Below are positions 53,489-62,921 of a stretch of 64,000 nucleotides of DNA, piece after piece. The notes under the pieces were generated by a model. It was not told the origin of the DNA. It worked only from the letters and a program-made list of their open reading frames with translations, and searched no databases. Each line of letters begins with the position of its first letter. Within the stretch, counting starts at the first letter, position 1. The DNA is from Advenella faeciporci. GTDB lineage: Bacteria; Pseudomonadota; Gammaproteobacteria; Burkholderiales; Burkholderiaceae_B. The position numbers and the translations under genes were made by a program. Where the stretch lies: the NCBI RefSeq assembly GCF_014652395.1, contig NZ_BMYS01000005.1, forward strand, positions 62,526-126,525, read 5' to 3'.

Positions 53489-53606
53489 ATAGGGCGAACC
53501 AGCGACTTTGCCATAACCGGATGGCAGACAACACATCGGCCTGACCATGGAAAGAAGTTACATTTTCAATGCTATGATAGGCAAAGTCGCAAATCCTTCG
53601 CCCTAT
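53489..53606. repeat. 118-bp nested inverted repeat between pirin and ftsH genes
   Basis: Outer arms ATAGGGCGAA (53489-53498) and TTCGCCCTAT (53597-53606) and inner arms GCGACTTTGCC (53502-53512) and GGCAAAGTCGC (53580-53590) are both exact complements, separated by 3 and 6 unpaired bases on the two sides, around a 67-base centre. This is either a MITE-like element with about 25-bp terminal inverted repeats or a large 5'-leader hairpin for ftsH. No target duplication is obvious. It begins three bases after the pirin stop. Confidence 0.8.
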
Positions 53607-53632
53607 AACAATTCCAGAGCAATCAAAGCACG

Positions 53633-55612
53633 ATGAAAAACGGCAACAATTCTTCTTCAGGCAATTCATTTAACAATACGCCGGGCCGCCCCGGCACGCC
53701 CAGGCTGCCACAGCGTAAGTTCTGGCTCATCATCCTGCTGGTCCTGGCCGTCAATTATCTGGCAACGCAATGGTTTTTACCTGGTGCCGATCAGGCGGTT
53801 CCTGTCCCCTACACCACGTTCAAAGAACAGGTTACCAAGGGCAATGTCCAGTCCATTCACAGCCAGGGCCAACTCATACAGGGGCAATTCAACAGTCCGG
53901 TCAGTCTGCCTTCTGACGAAAGCACTACCCGGCAAACCACGGCAGAGCCGCCACGTAATGTCACTGCATTTTCCACCGTAGTGCCAGACTTCGCCGATCC
54001 GGGGCTTGAGTCCTTTCTGGCCAACCATAATGTCACCATCAGCGCGTCGCCAATCCAGACCGGCAGCTCCCTGACAAACCTGCTGTTTGGCTTTGGCCCG
54101 GTACTGCTTATTATCTTCTTTTACGTATGGCTTTACCGGCGTGCCTCAAAACAGGCCGGCGGCGCACTGGGCGGTGGCATGTTTGGCCTGGGTAAAAGCA
54201 AGGCCCGCCGCTATGACCACGAGCAAGATAAAAAAATCACGTTTGAGGATGTGGCCGGTATTGATGAGGCCGAAAACGAACTGGTTGAAATTGTTGATTT
54301 CCTGAAAAACCCCAAGAAATACACGGCGTTGGGTGCCACTGCCCCAAGGGGTATATTACTGGTGGGCGCACCGGGTACCGGTAAAACACTGCTGGCCAAA
54401 GCCGTTGCCGGCGAGGCCCAGGTTCCCTTTTTCTCCATGAGCGGTTCTGAATTTGTTGAAATGATTGTCGGTGTGGGCGCGGCCCGTGTACGGGATTTAT
54501 TCAAACAGGCCCGCGAACATGCGCCCTCCATCATTTTCATTGACGAAATCGACTCTATCGGCCGTGCCCGGGGCCAGGCCGTGCTGGGTGGCGCCAGCGA
54601 ACAGGAACAAACGCTTAACCAGATCCTGACAGAAATGGACGGGTTTTCCGGCAAGGAAGAAGTCATTGTACTTGCCGCCACCAACCAGCCGGAAATTCTG
54701 GACAAGGCCCTGTTAAGAGCCGGCCGCTTTGATCGCCGGGTGGTGGTGAACCTGCCCGATAAAATCGGCCGGGAAGCCATTTTGCAAGTGCATACCCGTA
54801 ACAAACCCCTGGCGCAAGATGCAGATTTAATGGAAGTGGCCGCCACCACGCCAGGACTGTCAGGCGCCGATATTAAAAACCTGTGCAATGAAGCCGCCCT
54901 GCTGGCGGCCAAACGCGGGCAACAAGAAGTCCATCTGAAAGACTTTATTGACTCTCTTGAAAAAATCATTCTGGGCCCCGAGCGACCCATTGTCCTGAGC
55001 CCGGCCGACCGTGAACGGATTGCCTATCATGAAAGCGGACACGCCATTCTTGGCCTGGTCGTGCCCGGTGCCGATCCTGTCAACCGCGTAAGTATCGTGC
55101 CACGTGGCCAGGCCCTGGGCGTTACCTACCAGCGACCACCGGCAGACCGCTATAACTACCCCGAAGCCTACCTGCGGGCACGTATTATTGGCATGCTGGG
55201 CGGACGGGCTGCCGAAGAAATTGTTTACGGCACTAAAACCACCGGTGCTGAAAATGACATTGAACAGGCGACCGACCTGGCTCACAACATGGTGACCCGC
55301 TGGGGCATGAGCGAAAAACTGGGCATGGTAAAACTGGCTGCCCGCCAGAACCAATACCTGGGAATGGGCCAGCGACAGCTTGATGCCGTCAGCGAACAAA
55401 CCGCCGCTTTGGTAGATGAAGAAGTCCATAAAATCATCAATGACAGCCACGAGCAGGCCAAACAATTGCTACGCGATCATCGCCAACAACTGGATGCCCT
55501 GGTCACTGCACTATTAGAGCGCGAAACCCTGGATGAGCATGAAATCCTGGATGTGACCGGCCTGCCCCCTGCACCTGCCCTGAAAGACCTGCCTAACCAG
55601 GCCAAGCTGTAG
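53633..55612 (+). CDS. ftsH: ATP-dependent zinc metalloprotease FtsH
   Basis: A 659-residue membrane AAA+ protease. Two N-terminal membrane helices (about 30-50 and 148-168) bracket a periplasmic domain; the AAA module has Walker A GAPGTGKT (245-252), Walker B IIFIDEID (300-307) and the second region of homology (AATNQPEILDKALLRAGRFDR); the protease has the zinc motif HESGH (466-470). All catalytic residues are present. The neighbours are pirin and infA rather than rlmE/ftsJ and folP, the usual context of the housekeeping copy, so this may be a second FtsH. A large inverted repeat sits in its leader. Confidence 0.92.
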   Translation: MKNGNNSSSGNSFNNTPGRPGTPRLPQRKFWLIILLVLAVNYLATQWFLPGADQAVPVPYTTFKEQVTKGNVQSIHSQGQLIQGQFNSPVSLPSDESTTRQTTAEPPRNVTAFSTVVPDFADPGLESFLANHNVTISASPIQTGSSLTNLLFGFGPVLLIIFFYVWLYRRASKQAGGALGGGMFGLGKSKARRYDHEQDKKITFEDVAGIDEAENELVEIVDFLKNPKKYTALGATAPRGILLVGAPGTGKTLLAKAVAGEAQVPFFSMSGSEFVEMIVGVGAARVRDLFKQAREHAPSIIFIDEIDSIGRARGQAVLGGASEQEQTLNQILTEMDGFSGKEEVIVLAATNQPEILDKALLRAGRFDRRVVVNLPDKIGREAILQVHTRNKPLAQDADLMEVAATTPGLSGADIKNLCNEAALLAAKRGQQEVHLKDFIDSLEKIILGPERPIVLSPADRERIAYHESGHAILGLVVPGADPVNRVSIVPRGQALGVTYQRPPADRYNYPEAYLRARIIGMLGGRAAEEIVYGTKTTGAENDIEQATDLAHNMVTRWGMSEKLGMVKLAARQNQYLGMGQRQLDAVSEQTAALVDEEVHKIINDSHEQAKQLLRDHRQQLDALVTALLERETLDEHEILDVTGLPPAPALKDLPNQAKL

Positions 55613-55641
55613 TTAACAAACAACGTCAAGTATGATATAAT
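55613..55641 (+). promoter_or_regulatory. Sigma-70 promoter for infA with a long 5' leader
   Basis: TTAACA (55613-55618), a 17-base spacer and TATAAT (55636-55641) form a near-perfect sigma-70 promoter directly after the ftsH stop. Transcription would start near 55648, leaving a leader of about 270 bases before infA. The leader (55648-55918) holds no gene; it has A/T-rich and short inverted segments that might act in cold-shock or autoregulation, but no known motif was recognised. Confidence 0.75.
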
Positions 55642-55918
55642 AGTGCACTGTCGTCGTTATGATGGCGTAATATTCAACGGGTATCATTAACCTAACCGTT
55701 TATTCAAAAATATTAATTGTTTAATATTTAAAGAATTCACCCCTGAACCTGGTTAACGCCAGGCAGCTATACGCTATACCTCTTTTCCCATTGCGGAAAA
55801 ACGCTACATCCCGATATCCGCCAGCGCCACAGCGCCTATCTACGCATACCGCTTTTTTTTAAGCTTACGGCCAAGGCCGCATATGCATGTTATTTTCAAT
55901 CACACAGGAGATTAATCT

Positions 55919-56200
55919 ATGGCCAAAGAAGCATTAATAGAAATGAATGGCTTGGTAACCGAAGTACTACCTGACTCCCGTTTTCGCGTCACCCTGGAAA
56001 ACGGCCACCCGCTAATTGCATACACCGGTGGAAAAATGCGCAAACACCATATCCGCATTCTGGCTGGTGACAAAGTATCCCTTGAAATGTCACCTTACGA
56101 CATGAATAAAGGCCGTATTACCTTTAGACACTTGCCTGGCCGCCCTGCAAACGGTGCCGCTGCAACCCGCAATAACAACAAACCACGCAACCGTCGCTAA
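55919..56200 (+). CDS. infA: Translation initiation factor IF-1
   Basis: A 93-residue S1/OB-fold protein that is clearly IF-1: [63 protein letters not shown]. The tail is longer than E. coli IF-1 (72 residues) and basic (NNNKPRNRR). IF-1 binds the ribosomal A site with IF-2 and IF-3 during initiation. Many Burkholderiales carry two infA genes, one in the ribosomal spc operon; this one, next to ftsH, is probably the second. An AGGAG site sits upstream of the ATG, and it has its own promoter and terminator. Confidence 0.95.
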   Translation: MAKEALIEMNGLVTEVLPDSRFRVTLENGHPLIAYTGGKMRKHHIRILAGDKVSLEMSPYDMNKGRITFRHLPGRPANGAAATRNNNKPRNRR

Positions 56201-56260
56201 AACCCGCTCAACATGCCAAACCCACATGTCTTTAAACCGGTTTTTAAACCAACAACAAAC

Positions 56261-56278
56261 CTCCGTTAAAAAACGGAG
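56261..56278. terminator. Bidirectional terminator between infA and the nos cluster
   Basis: CTCCGTT (56261-56267), loop AAAA, AACGGAG (56272-56278) then TTTGTTTGTT on the right; on the left AACAAAC provides a partly U-rich tail for leftward transcripts. It separates infA from the convergent last gene of the nos operon. Confidence 0.8.
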
Positions 56279-56290
56279 TTTGTTTGTTAT

Positions 56291-57304
56291 TCAGGCTGTC
56301 TGACCAAATCGGTTTTGCGTACCATCTGGCATTAACAACCAAACACCAACACCCGGCAATTGGTTCACGACGGCTTTAATATTATCCAATGACATAACAG
56401 AAAATGCGGTTGACAAAGCATCTGCCGTTGTCGCATTGGGTGCCCGTACTGAAACACTGCGATATGCCGGCTGGCAGGCACCGCTTAGCGGATTGAACAG
56501 ATGGGTAAATTTACCCGCTTCATCAAGCGTTGTGCCATAGCCCCCCGAGGTAGAAAGCGCCTCATTTTTCAGGGGGATGGTTGCCAGGATCCGCCCTGCC
56601 TGTTCAGGGTCACGAATACCGGCCTTCCAGTCTGGCCCACTCTCGTTCACATCCAGCCCACGTATTTCCCCCATGTCCACCAGCGCCCGATCCAGTCCGG
56701 CCTGGCGCAGCAGCTGCGTGACACGGTCGGTAATGTAACCCTGTGCAATGCCATTCAGGGTCAAGGCCATTCCCGGCATCAGGAATCCGGCACGCCGGTC
56801 TTCAATATAAATCTGGCGATGATTAACCAGGCCCAGCACACGCCTGATTTCTGCCGCATCGGGTTCATGGGTTGCACCCGGATTCCGGGTAAAATGCTCG
56901 GCATACAGCTTCCATAAAGACTGTACGCTAGGGTCAAACGCACCCGAAGTCAGTGTGCTGAAATATTTGCTGTCACTAAGCAAACGTATAAAATCGGCCG
57001 GTGGGTTATCAATAAACCCGTCCCGGTTAAGCTGGCTTAAAACGCTGTCTTCCTGATATAAACTGAATATATTTTCCAGCCGGCGCACCTCGGCCACCGC
57101 CAGCTCTATTAGCTGCCGGGCTTTTTTTGCACTGGCATGATAAATATGCAACTCGGCATCCGCACCCAATGCAATTCCACGCCAAACGGCCGGCTCAAGT
57201 GTTAGGGCCGATGCCTTGCGCACCATCCAGGGCATCATGCCCAAACCGGCTGAAGCGGCAAATATGCCAATAAAACGACGACGTGATGGTGTAAATGTTT
57301 TCAT
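56291..57304 (-). CDS. nosX: FAD:protein FMN transferase of the nos cluster (NosX/ApbE)
   Basis: The 337-residue protein is an ApbE-family flavin transferase: LDRALVDMGEIRGLD, LTLNGIAQGYITDRVTQLL, TSGGYGTTLDEAGKFTHLFNPLSG, and DALSTAFSVMS. It begins with a twin-arginine-type signal (SRRRFIGIFAAS), so it is exported. In nos clusters NosX attaches FMN covalently to the periplasmic domain of NosR. The ATG overlaps the nosL stop by four bases, making it the last gene of nosRZDFYLX. Confidence 0.92.
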   Translation of the reverse strand: MKTFTPSRRRFIGIFAASAGLGMMPWMVRKASALTLEPAVWRGIALGADAELHIYHASAKKARQLIELAVAEVRRLENIFSLYQEDSVLSQLNRDGFIDNPPADFIRLLSDSKYFSTLTSGAFDPSVQSLWKLYAEHFTRNPGATHEPDAAEIRRVLGLVNHRQIYIEDRRAGFLMPGMALTLNGIAQGYITDRVTQLLRQAGLDRALVDMGEIRGLDVNESGPDWKAGIRDPEQAGRILATIPLKNEALSTSGGYGTTLDEAGKFTHLFNPLSGACQPAYRSVSVRAPNATTADALSTAFSVMSLDNIKAVVNQLPGVGVWLLMPDGTQNRFGQTA

Positions 57305-57864
57305 TTGTTTGCTCCATTTGGAAGAGGAGAACCGGTAACAGGCGCCCGAATCACTCCGTCGTAATTCAAAATATAATCTTCGGGCATAGTGGAAAATGTC
57401 ACAATGCGGCCACCATGTTTTTCAACAAAATTCCGGGCTTTGGCTTCATCACTGAAAGGCATGGCATCTTCCACACCCATGCCCCCCACAAAGCGGCTTT
57501 CTATAACATAAAACGCCTTGCGGGCATCTATCCAATGCTCATTGGCTCCCGGCTGGTTCCAGTCGCTAACGGCCCCTGCATCATTCACATAAAGTGCACT
57601 CAGGCCTTTGGGCTCTTCTGGCAGCAGGGTATAGGCAAACACCTGCTGGATGGTTGAAAACCAAACAGGTTTGTCTGAACCCCTGACAAAAATCTGGCCT
57701 TTGGGCCCCGCATGCTCCAGCATGCCCATCGAACAATAATGCCCAATGGCGTCTGAAGTAACAGCTAACGGTGCAGGGGGATTCTCTGACTGGCCGCTAT
57801 CGTTGCCACAACCGGCAAGCAAGGCCGAAACCAGCAATATTCCGGAAAAAAGCAATCGTTTCAT
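57301..57864 (-). CDS. nosL: Copper chaperone lipoprotein NosL
   Basis: The 187-residue protein has a lipoprotein signal (lipobox LAGC, Cys19) and the NosL copper-binding stretch GHYCSMGMLEHAGPKGQ, followed by KPVWFSTIQQVFAY and VEDAMPFSDEAKARNFVEKHGGRIV. I begin at the ATG at 57864, which overlaps the nosY stop as ATGA; the longer frame to 57918 is inside nosY. NosL delivers Cu(I) to apo-NosZ through the NosDFY complex during assembly of the CuZ site. Confidence 0.92.
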   Translation of the reverse strand: MKRLLFSGILLVSALLAGCGNDSGQSENPPAPLAVTSDAIGHYCSMGMLEHAGPKGQIFVRGSDKPVWFSTIQQVFAYTLLPEEPKGLSALYVNDAGAVSDWNQPGANEHWIDARKAFYVIESRFVGGMGVEDAMPFSDEAKARNFVEKHGGRIVTFSTMPEDYILNYDGVIRAPVTGSPLPNGANK

Positions 57865-58691
57865 ATCTGTTTCTTCTTGAAAAAGAAAATGGCAAAACAA
57901 AATGGCACCACAATCCACAACAGCTGGGCCAGTATCAGAACCGGACGTCCCAAACTAACCTGGTCACTTAACCCGGCCATACCAGCATACATGGCAATAT
58001 TTTCATACCCTGTCAAATTCAGCAAACGATAAACATCGGATGGGTTGAACAATAAAATGGTATTAACCATTGAAGCCGTAATATTCTGTTGAGTATCGGC
58101 CACCAGGGCCCCCAGCAGCGCCATATCAAAAATAACAACAAAAAACAGCCACACGCCAATCGCAATACCGGCTGCCGTGGCCCGCTCACGAACCAGGGTG
58201 CTAATCAAGTAACCCATTGACAAAAACGCGGCACCCAATAACACACTGGCAATAATCAAAAATAAAAACGGTTCCCATGCGCTGATATCTACCGTACCAT
58301 GCGCCAATTGCAATGCAATGCCAGCCATGCCATAACCAACTGAAGTGGCCAGGGTCAAGATAAGCAGATGTCCGATAAACTTGCCGATTACAATCTGCCA
58401 GCGGCTTACCGGGTAACTCAGCAGCAAAGCCATAGTGCCACGGTCAACCTCTCCAACAATGGCATCATACGAAAGCAACATGGCAATAAGGGGGATCAGG
58501 AAAATAGACAGGCTTGATAAACTGACCACGGTAACCGTAAGCGGATCAACCTTAACGGCACCCGTGGGCGAGCTGCCCAGAAAACCCAGCGACAGGGCCA
58601 GCATGGCAAGCAACACCGTTGTAGCAAGCACCCAACGGTTGCGCATGCCATCACGGATTTCCTTACCGGTAATAATAAACACTGCATTCAT
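57861..58691 (-). CDS. nosY: ABC permease NosY
   Basis: A 276-residue ABC-2-type membrane protein with six hydrophobic segments (VLATTVLLAMLALSLGFLG; LIAMLLSYDAIVGEVDRGTMALLLSYPVSR; IVPFCFAIFFFKKK at the end). The GEVDRGTMALLLSYPVSRWQIVIGKF region is typical of NosY. It overlaps both nosF upstream and nosL downstream by four bases. Together with NosF and NosD it forms the machine that assembles the CuZ cluster of nitrous oxide reductase. Confidence 0.92.
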   Translation of the reverse strand: MNAVFIITGKEIRDGMRNRWVLATTVLLAMLALSLGFLGSSPTGAVKVDPLTVTVVSLSSLSIFLIPLIAMLLSYDAIVGEVDRGTMALLLSYPVSRWQIVIGKFIGHLLILTLATSVGYGMAGIALQLAHGTVDISAWEPFLFLIIASVLLGAAFLSMGYLISTLVRERATAAGIAIGVWLFFVVIFDMALLGALVADTQQNITASMVNTILLFNPSDVYRLLNLTGYENIAMYAGMAGLSDQVSLGRPVLILAQLLWIVVPFCFAIFFFKKKQI

Positions 58692-59593
58692 ACATCTTCC
58701 CTCCGCAGGAAGTGTGCATACATATCATCCAGGCTGGGTGTATGTATTTCAATATTATCAATTCCATCGATATGGCCCAAACTGCAAATTGCCTGAACCT
58801 TGTCCTCTTCAGTGCAATGCAGTTCAAAACTGGACTCATTATGCCTGTGCCATGCTTGTGGCAGTTGCCCGGCATGCTTGCTGTGTGCCGCCAACTGGAT
58901 CCGGATCCGGATGGGCAGCCCGCTTTGCTGGCGTAACTCAGACATGGTACCATCGGCAATCTTTTGCCCGTTTTTCATTACCACAATACGGTCAGCCTGC
59001 CCATCCAGCTCAGCCAGGGCGTGAGTACTTAACAAAACGGTTGAGCCCTGGTTACGCAACTCGGTCACGATTTCATAAAACATTTGCCGTGATGCCGGGT
59101 CAAGACCGGTAGTGGGTTCATCAAACAGCAGCACTTTGGGTTTTCCAAGCAAAGCCTGAGCCAGGGCCAAGCGCTGGCGCATGCCTTTGGAATAAGTACC
59201 CACACGACGTTTGGCGGCCTGGGAAATGCCCACCCGTGACAGCAAGGCGTGATTGGCTGACAAAGGCTGTTTTTTCAGCCGGGCATAAAAGTCCAGTGTT
59301 TCAGTACCGGTAAGGGAAGGATGCAAGGCAACCGTTTCAGGCAAATAACCAACCTGGCTACGCACCTGTGAAGCCGCCCGGCTGGCCGCATCATGTCCCA
59401 ACAGCTGGACCTGACCCTGGGTGGGATGAATTAGGCCTAAGATTAATTTGATCAGGGTACTTTTACCGGCCCCATTATGGCCTGCCAATGCCACGCATTC
59501 ACCGGCCTTTAACTGCAGGTCAACATTATCCAGGGCCTTCTGTTTGCCATAGGCTTTAGTGACACCCGACAATGTAACGTGATACATGCTCAT
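58688..59593 (-). CDS. nosF: ABC ATPase NosF
   Basis: A 301-residue ATPase: Walker A GHNGAGKST, Q-loop QVGYLPETVAL, signature YSKGMRQRLALAQALLG, Walker B VLLFDEPTTGLD and the switch histidine in LLSTHALAEL. It overlaps nosD and nosY by four bases at either end. It provides ATP hydrolysis for the NosDFY complex. Confidence 0.93.
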   Translation of the reverse strand: MSMYHVTLSGVTKAYGKQKALDNVDLQLKAGECVALAGHNGAGKSTLIKLILGLIHPTQGQVQLLGHDAASRAASQVRSQVGYLPETVALHPSLTGTETLDFYARLKKQPLSANHALLSRVGISQAAKRRVGTYSKGMRQRLALAQALLGKPKVLLFDEPTTGLDPASRQMFYEIVTELRNQGSTVLLSTHALAELDGQADRIVVMKNGQKIADGTMSELRQQSGLPIRIRIQLAAHSKHAGQLPQAWHRHNESSFELHCTEEDKVQAICSLGHIDGIDNIEIHTPSLDDMYAHFLRREDV

Positions 59594-60885
59594 TGCATTT
59601 CCTTGTATTTCTTCAGTGAGGGTGTTTCGGGCATTTTCATGATGGGTGCACTGTCAATCACGCCACCGGGCAAAATAGCCGGAAACTGTGACTGTGCCCA
59701 CCGCACAACGGAAACCGCCGGACTGTTTAATAACAATCGTGACACAGGTGCCCGCCAGATCACCTGGTCAATGACATCATTGGGTCGATAAGCCGTATCA
59801 GCAAGCCCGTCGCCATCAAGGTCAAAGGCGCTGTTATCACTCCAGTAATTTCCCCGACCATCCACCGACCATTCGTCATAACGGGTTCCCACGTACTTGA
59901 CCTGGTTCTGATTGCCAATAAAGGCATTTTCACTAATCTTGTTTCCCTGCGCGGCACCCGTGTAATGGATACCTATATCGCAGCCTTCAAAATGATTTCC
60001 CTTGATAATATTATTGTTGGCGTTGTAAAAATAAACGCATTTTTCTGCGTTAACCATGGTATTTCCTGAGATTTCAGAGCCATTGGCATAGTTCATCATA
60101 AGCGCCTGGTCGCGGCTGTTAAAAGCAATATTATCTTTAACCTTCAACCTTTCTGAAAACATGATGGCATAGCCAATATCATTGTCAACTGAAATATTCC
60201 CGCTCACTTCGCTATCATTCGTATACATGTAATGAACACCGTAACGCAAATCGCTAAAGCGGTTACCCGAAAAAACATTTTTTGTGCTGGTATTCGAAAA
60301 AACACCATCGCGCCCCAGGGAAATATCATTGCCGATTATTTTAGAACCCGGTGCGTTCCACAAGGTAACACCATTACCCCGTTCCGAAACACGCAATTCG
60401 GTAGTACCTACGATACGGTTATTCTGTACCAGTGCATCATGAGGGCCCCAGACATAAACGCCCACAGAATTATTCAGTACATCATTATTTTCAATCAGGG
60501 CATTCGTGGCAGTTTTATCCAGAAAAATTCCCGCATCCATATCTGGCAGACTCAGTCCAGAATGGGTAACAGTAAGACTGCGGATCACAACATCAGGCGA
60601 TTGCACCCATATCGTACGGCCTTTTCGCTCACCTTTTATAATGGCTGAGCGATCAGCAGGGCCTTCCAGAACCAGTGGTTTATCAATGACAACATTGCCC
60701 TCATACTCTCCTGGGACCAGACGCAAAACGTCCCCTGGTGCTGCCTGTGTGATAACCTGTTGCAAGCTATCATTGGGAGACACTGGAATAATGGCAGCTT
60801 GACTGCCCTGGAAAAGACCCATGCCGGCCAGCATGACACCAGCCGGCAATAGCCACATTCCTTTAAAGATTGCAGAATCAACCAT
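59590..60885 (-). CDS. nosD: Periplasmic copper-assembly protein NosD
   Basis: A 431-residue right-handed beta-helix protein with a signal peptide (LLPAGVMLAGMGLFQGSQA) and repeated parallel-helix motifs (NALIENNDVLNNSVGVYVWGPHDALVQNNRI, and similar). It is the CASH/periplasmic copper-binding family member of nos clusters and docks NosL or NosZ on the NosFY transporter. It starts six bases after nosZ, leftward. Confidence 0.92.
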   Translation of the reverse strand: MVDSAIFKGMWLLPAGVMLAGMGLFQGSQAAIIPVSPNDSLQQVITQAAPGDVLRLVPGEYEGNVVIDKPLVLEGPADRSAIIKGERKGRTIWVQSPDVVIRSLTVTHSGLSLPDMDAGIFLDKTATNALIENNDVLNNSVGVYVWGPHDALVQNNRIVGTTELRVSERGNGVTLWNAPGSKIIGNDISLGRDGVFSNTSTKNVFSGNRFSDLRYGVHYMYTNDSEVSGNISVDNDIGYAIMFSERLKVKDNIAFNSRDQALMMNYANGSEISGNTMVNAEKCVYFYNANNNIIKGNHFEGCDIGIHYTGAAQGNKISENAFIGNQNQVKYVGTRYDEWSVDGRGNYWSDNSAFDLDGDGLADTAYRPNDVIDQVIWRAPVSRLLLNSPAVSVVRWAQSQFPAILPGGVIDSAPIMKMPETPSLKKYKEMQ

Positions 60886-60891
60886 AAAACA

Positions 60892-62808
60892 TCAGGCAGA
60901 CTTTTTAGGATGAACCATCATCTGGCCAGACATTTCCATGTGCAAGGCATGGCAGAACCACTGGCAATAATACCAATGAACACCAGGTATGCCTGCCACA
61001 AACGTAACGGAAGACGTTGCCTGAGGGCCAATTTCCATGGCAACACCATGACCTTCCAGCGTAAAGCCATGAGTCAAGTCTTCGATGGTTTCCATATTGG
61101 TAACTACGACCGTCACTTCATCGCCCTGGTTAACCTCAAACTGTGGCACACTAAACATGGGAGCAACTGCAACCATGTAAACGCGTACCTTGTTACCATC
61201 ACGGATAACCTTGGCAGCCGATTCCAGTTGCACACCGTCTTTTTCAGCCATTTTACGAGCGTCTTCCCACATCGGGTCGTTACGGTCCCAGATGTGTTTG
61301 GGGTGTACTTTGGAGCGGTGGACCAGACACATGTCATGAGGCTCGGCAAAACTTGGACCATCATGAACCAACTTCATCTCATCACCTGAAATATCAATCA
61401 ACTGATCATTTTCAGGTTTTAAAGGGCCGACGTTCAGGAAACGGTCTTTGGAAAATTTATTCAGGGAAACCAGCCATTTACCATCAGCTTCTTTGGTCTC
61501 ACCCATGGTGGTGTGATTGTGGCCAGGTTGATAGTGAACATCCAGTTTCTGAATAATGGGGTCAACGTTTTCACCCGCGAAAGCACGTTTGGCCAGATCG
61601 ATATTCCATTTAACCATCTGACTGTCAATAAACAGGGTGGTATACGCATTGCCACGACCGTCAAAAGCAGTATGCAACGGCCCAAGACCCAGCTGGGGCT
61701 CGGCTACCACGCAATCACGCGGTTTGATTTTATCGTCAAAAAGATCATCCAGCTTGGTGACATCCAGTACAGTAACCGTAGGTGAAAGCTTGCCGTTCAG
61801 GACAATATGAACACCATCAGGCGCGGCATTACATCCGTGTGGAGAGTTAGGAACGGGAATATAACGGGTATATTTGGAACCATGACGGCCATCAATCACA
61901 GGCACACCATTGATTTCCTTGAAGTCGCCATTTTTAACGGCTTCTTCAATACGCTTAATATTGAAAACAACGCACCAATCCTGCTCATTAGCAGAGGCAT
62001 CCTGAACGTTCAGACCTTTTTCAGAGTTATAGCAGGTTGAGAAAGAGTATTTACCCTGGTAATCGGCATCACCATTATCCAGGTTACCGTCAACCATCAC
62101 CTGCCAAGCCACTTTCATGGTATCGCCATCAATCCCGGAATAAACAGCCCAGAAATTTTTCTTGGGATCATCTAGGATGGTGCCATCATTCGGCACAGGA
62201 ATAATATGCTCGCCGTTGGCAAACACATAGCCGGTACGTGGATAACGCTGAGGACGCAGACCGTGCACACCCGATACGTTCGGAACTTCCAGTATCTTGT
62301 CAGTCTTCATGACATCGCAGCGGATACGGGCTACGCGATTATTGGCTTTATCGTTAATGAAAACATAGCGACCATCATAGGTCTGGTCGGTAAATGACAT
62401 ATGCGGGTGGTGTGCATCACCATTCGGCAGCACCGGCATATTCGTACTTTCCAGATAAGCCCTGGTTTCCGGTGTCAGGTTTTCATTCAGGATTTTACGG
62501 CTTTCGTTGGTCCGCCCCCAGCCCGTAGCACTGCACATATTGAAAACAGGAATCCTCACCAGTTCGCGCATGGATGGCAGGCCCAGAACCCGGATTTCAC
62601 CTGATTGACCACTGGAACTGAAAGCATAATATTCATCCAGTTCGCCCAGCCCTACCTCATATTTAAGACCTTTTTCAGACTTGTCATCTTTTGCAGCCAA
62701 TGAAGGCAAGTGTGCGCCACCTACCAGACCTGTTGCGCCAGTCAGGGCAGCAGTTCCCAGAAAGGAACGGCGACTCAAACCTACTTTATCCGATTTTTTC
62801 TCAGACAT
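60892..62808 (-). CDS. nosZ: Nitrous oxide reductase NosZ (clade I, Tat-exported)
   Basis: The 638-residue enzyme reduces N2O to N2 in the periplasm. It begins with a twin-arginine signal (SRRSFLG at about 12-18), showing clade I (Tat) NosZ. The seven-bladed propeller with CuZ histidines precedes a C-terminal cupredoxin with the CuA set C615-x3-C619-x3-H623-x2-M626 ([12 protein letters not shown]), plus conserved [24 protein letters not shown] is six bases upstream of the ATG. It is followed by nosDFYLX without interruption. Confidence 0.96.
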   Translation of the reverse strand: MSEKKSDKVGLSRRSFLGTAALTGATGLVGGAHLPSLAAKDDKSEKGLKYEVGLGELDEYYAFSSSGQSGEIRVLGLPSMRELVRIPVFNMCSATGWGRTNESRKILNENLTPETRAYLESTNMPVLPNGDAHHPHMSFTDQTYDGRYVFINDKANNRVARIRCDVMKTDKILEVPNVSGVHGLRPQRYPRTGYVFANGEHIIPVPNDGTILDDPKKNFWAVYSGIDGDTMKVAWQVMVDGNLDNGDADYQGKYSFSTCYNSEKGLNVQDASANEQDWCVVFNIKRIEEAVKNGDFKEINGVPVIDGRHGSKYTRYIPVPNSPHGCNAAPDGVHIVLNGKLSPTVTVLDVTKLDDLFDDKIKPRDCVVAEPQLGLGPLHTAFDGRGNAYTTLFIDSQMVKWNIDLAKRAFAGENVDPIIQKLDVHYQPGHNHTTMGETKEADGKWLVSLNKFSKDRFLNVGPLKPENDQLIDISGDEMKLVHDGPSFAEPHDMCLVHRSKVHPKHIWDRNDPMWEDARKMAEKDGVQLESAAKVIRDGNKVRVYMVAVAPMFSVPQFEVNQGDEVTVVVTNMETIEDLTHGFTLEGHGVAMEIGPQATSSVTFVAGIPGVHWYYCQWFCHALHMEMSGQMMVHPKKSA

Positions 62809-62921
62809 AAAAACTCCTTAATAATATGACCCCAGAGTTAATCCCTCTCAGATATCTGTGTCATTGCACGTTACAACTACAAAACTGCTTGAAAACTGCT
62901 TGATAACTCTAATTAATCCGC
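62809..62921. promoter_or_regulatory. nosR-nosZ spacer with an 11-bp tandem duplication
   Basis: This 113-bp gap may contain a separate nosZ promoter. It has an exact tandem duplication AAAACTGCTTG (62881-62891 and 62892-62902) shortly after the nosR stop, and a CAGATATCTG palindrome (62849-62858). No canonical FNR box TTGAT-N4-ATCAA is present. Confidence 0.5.
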
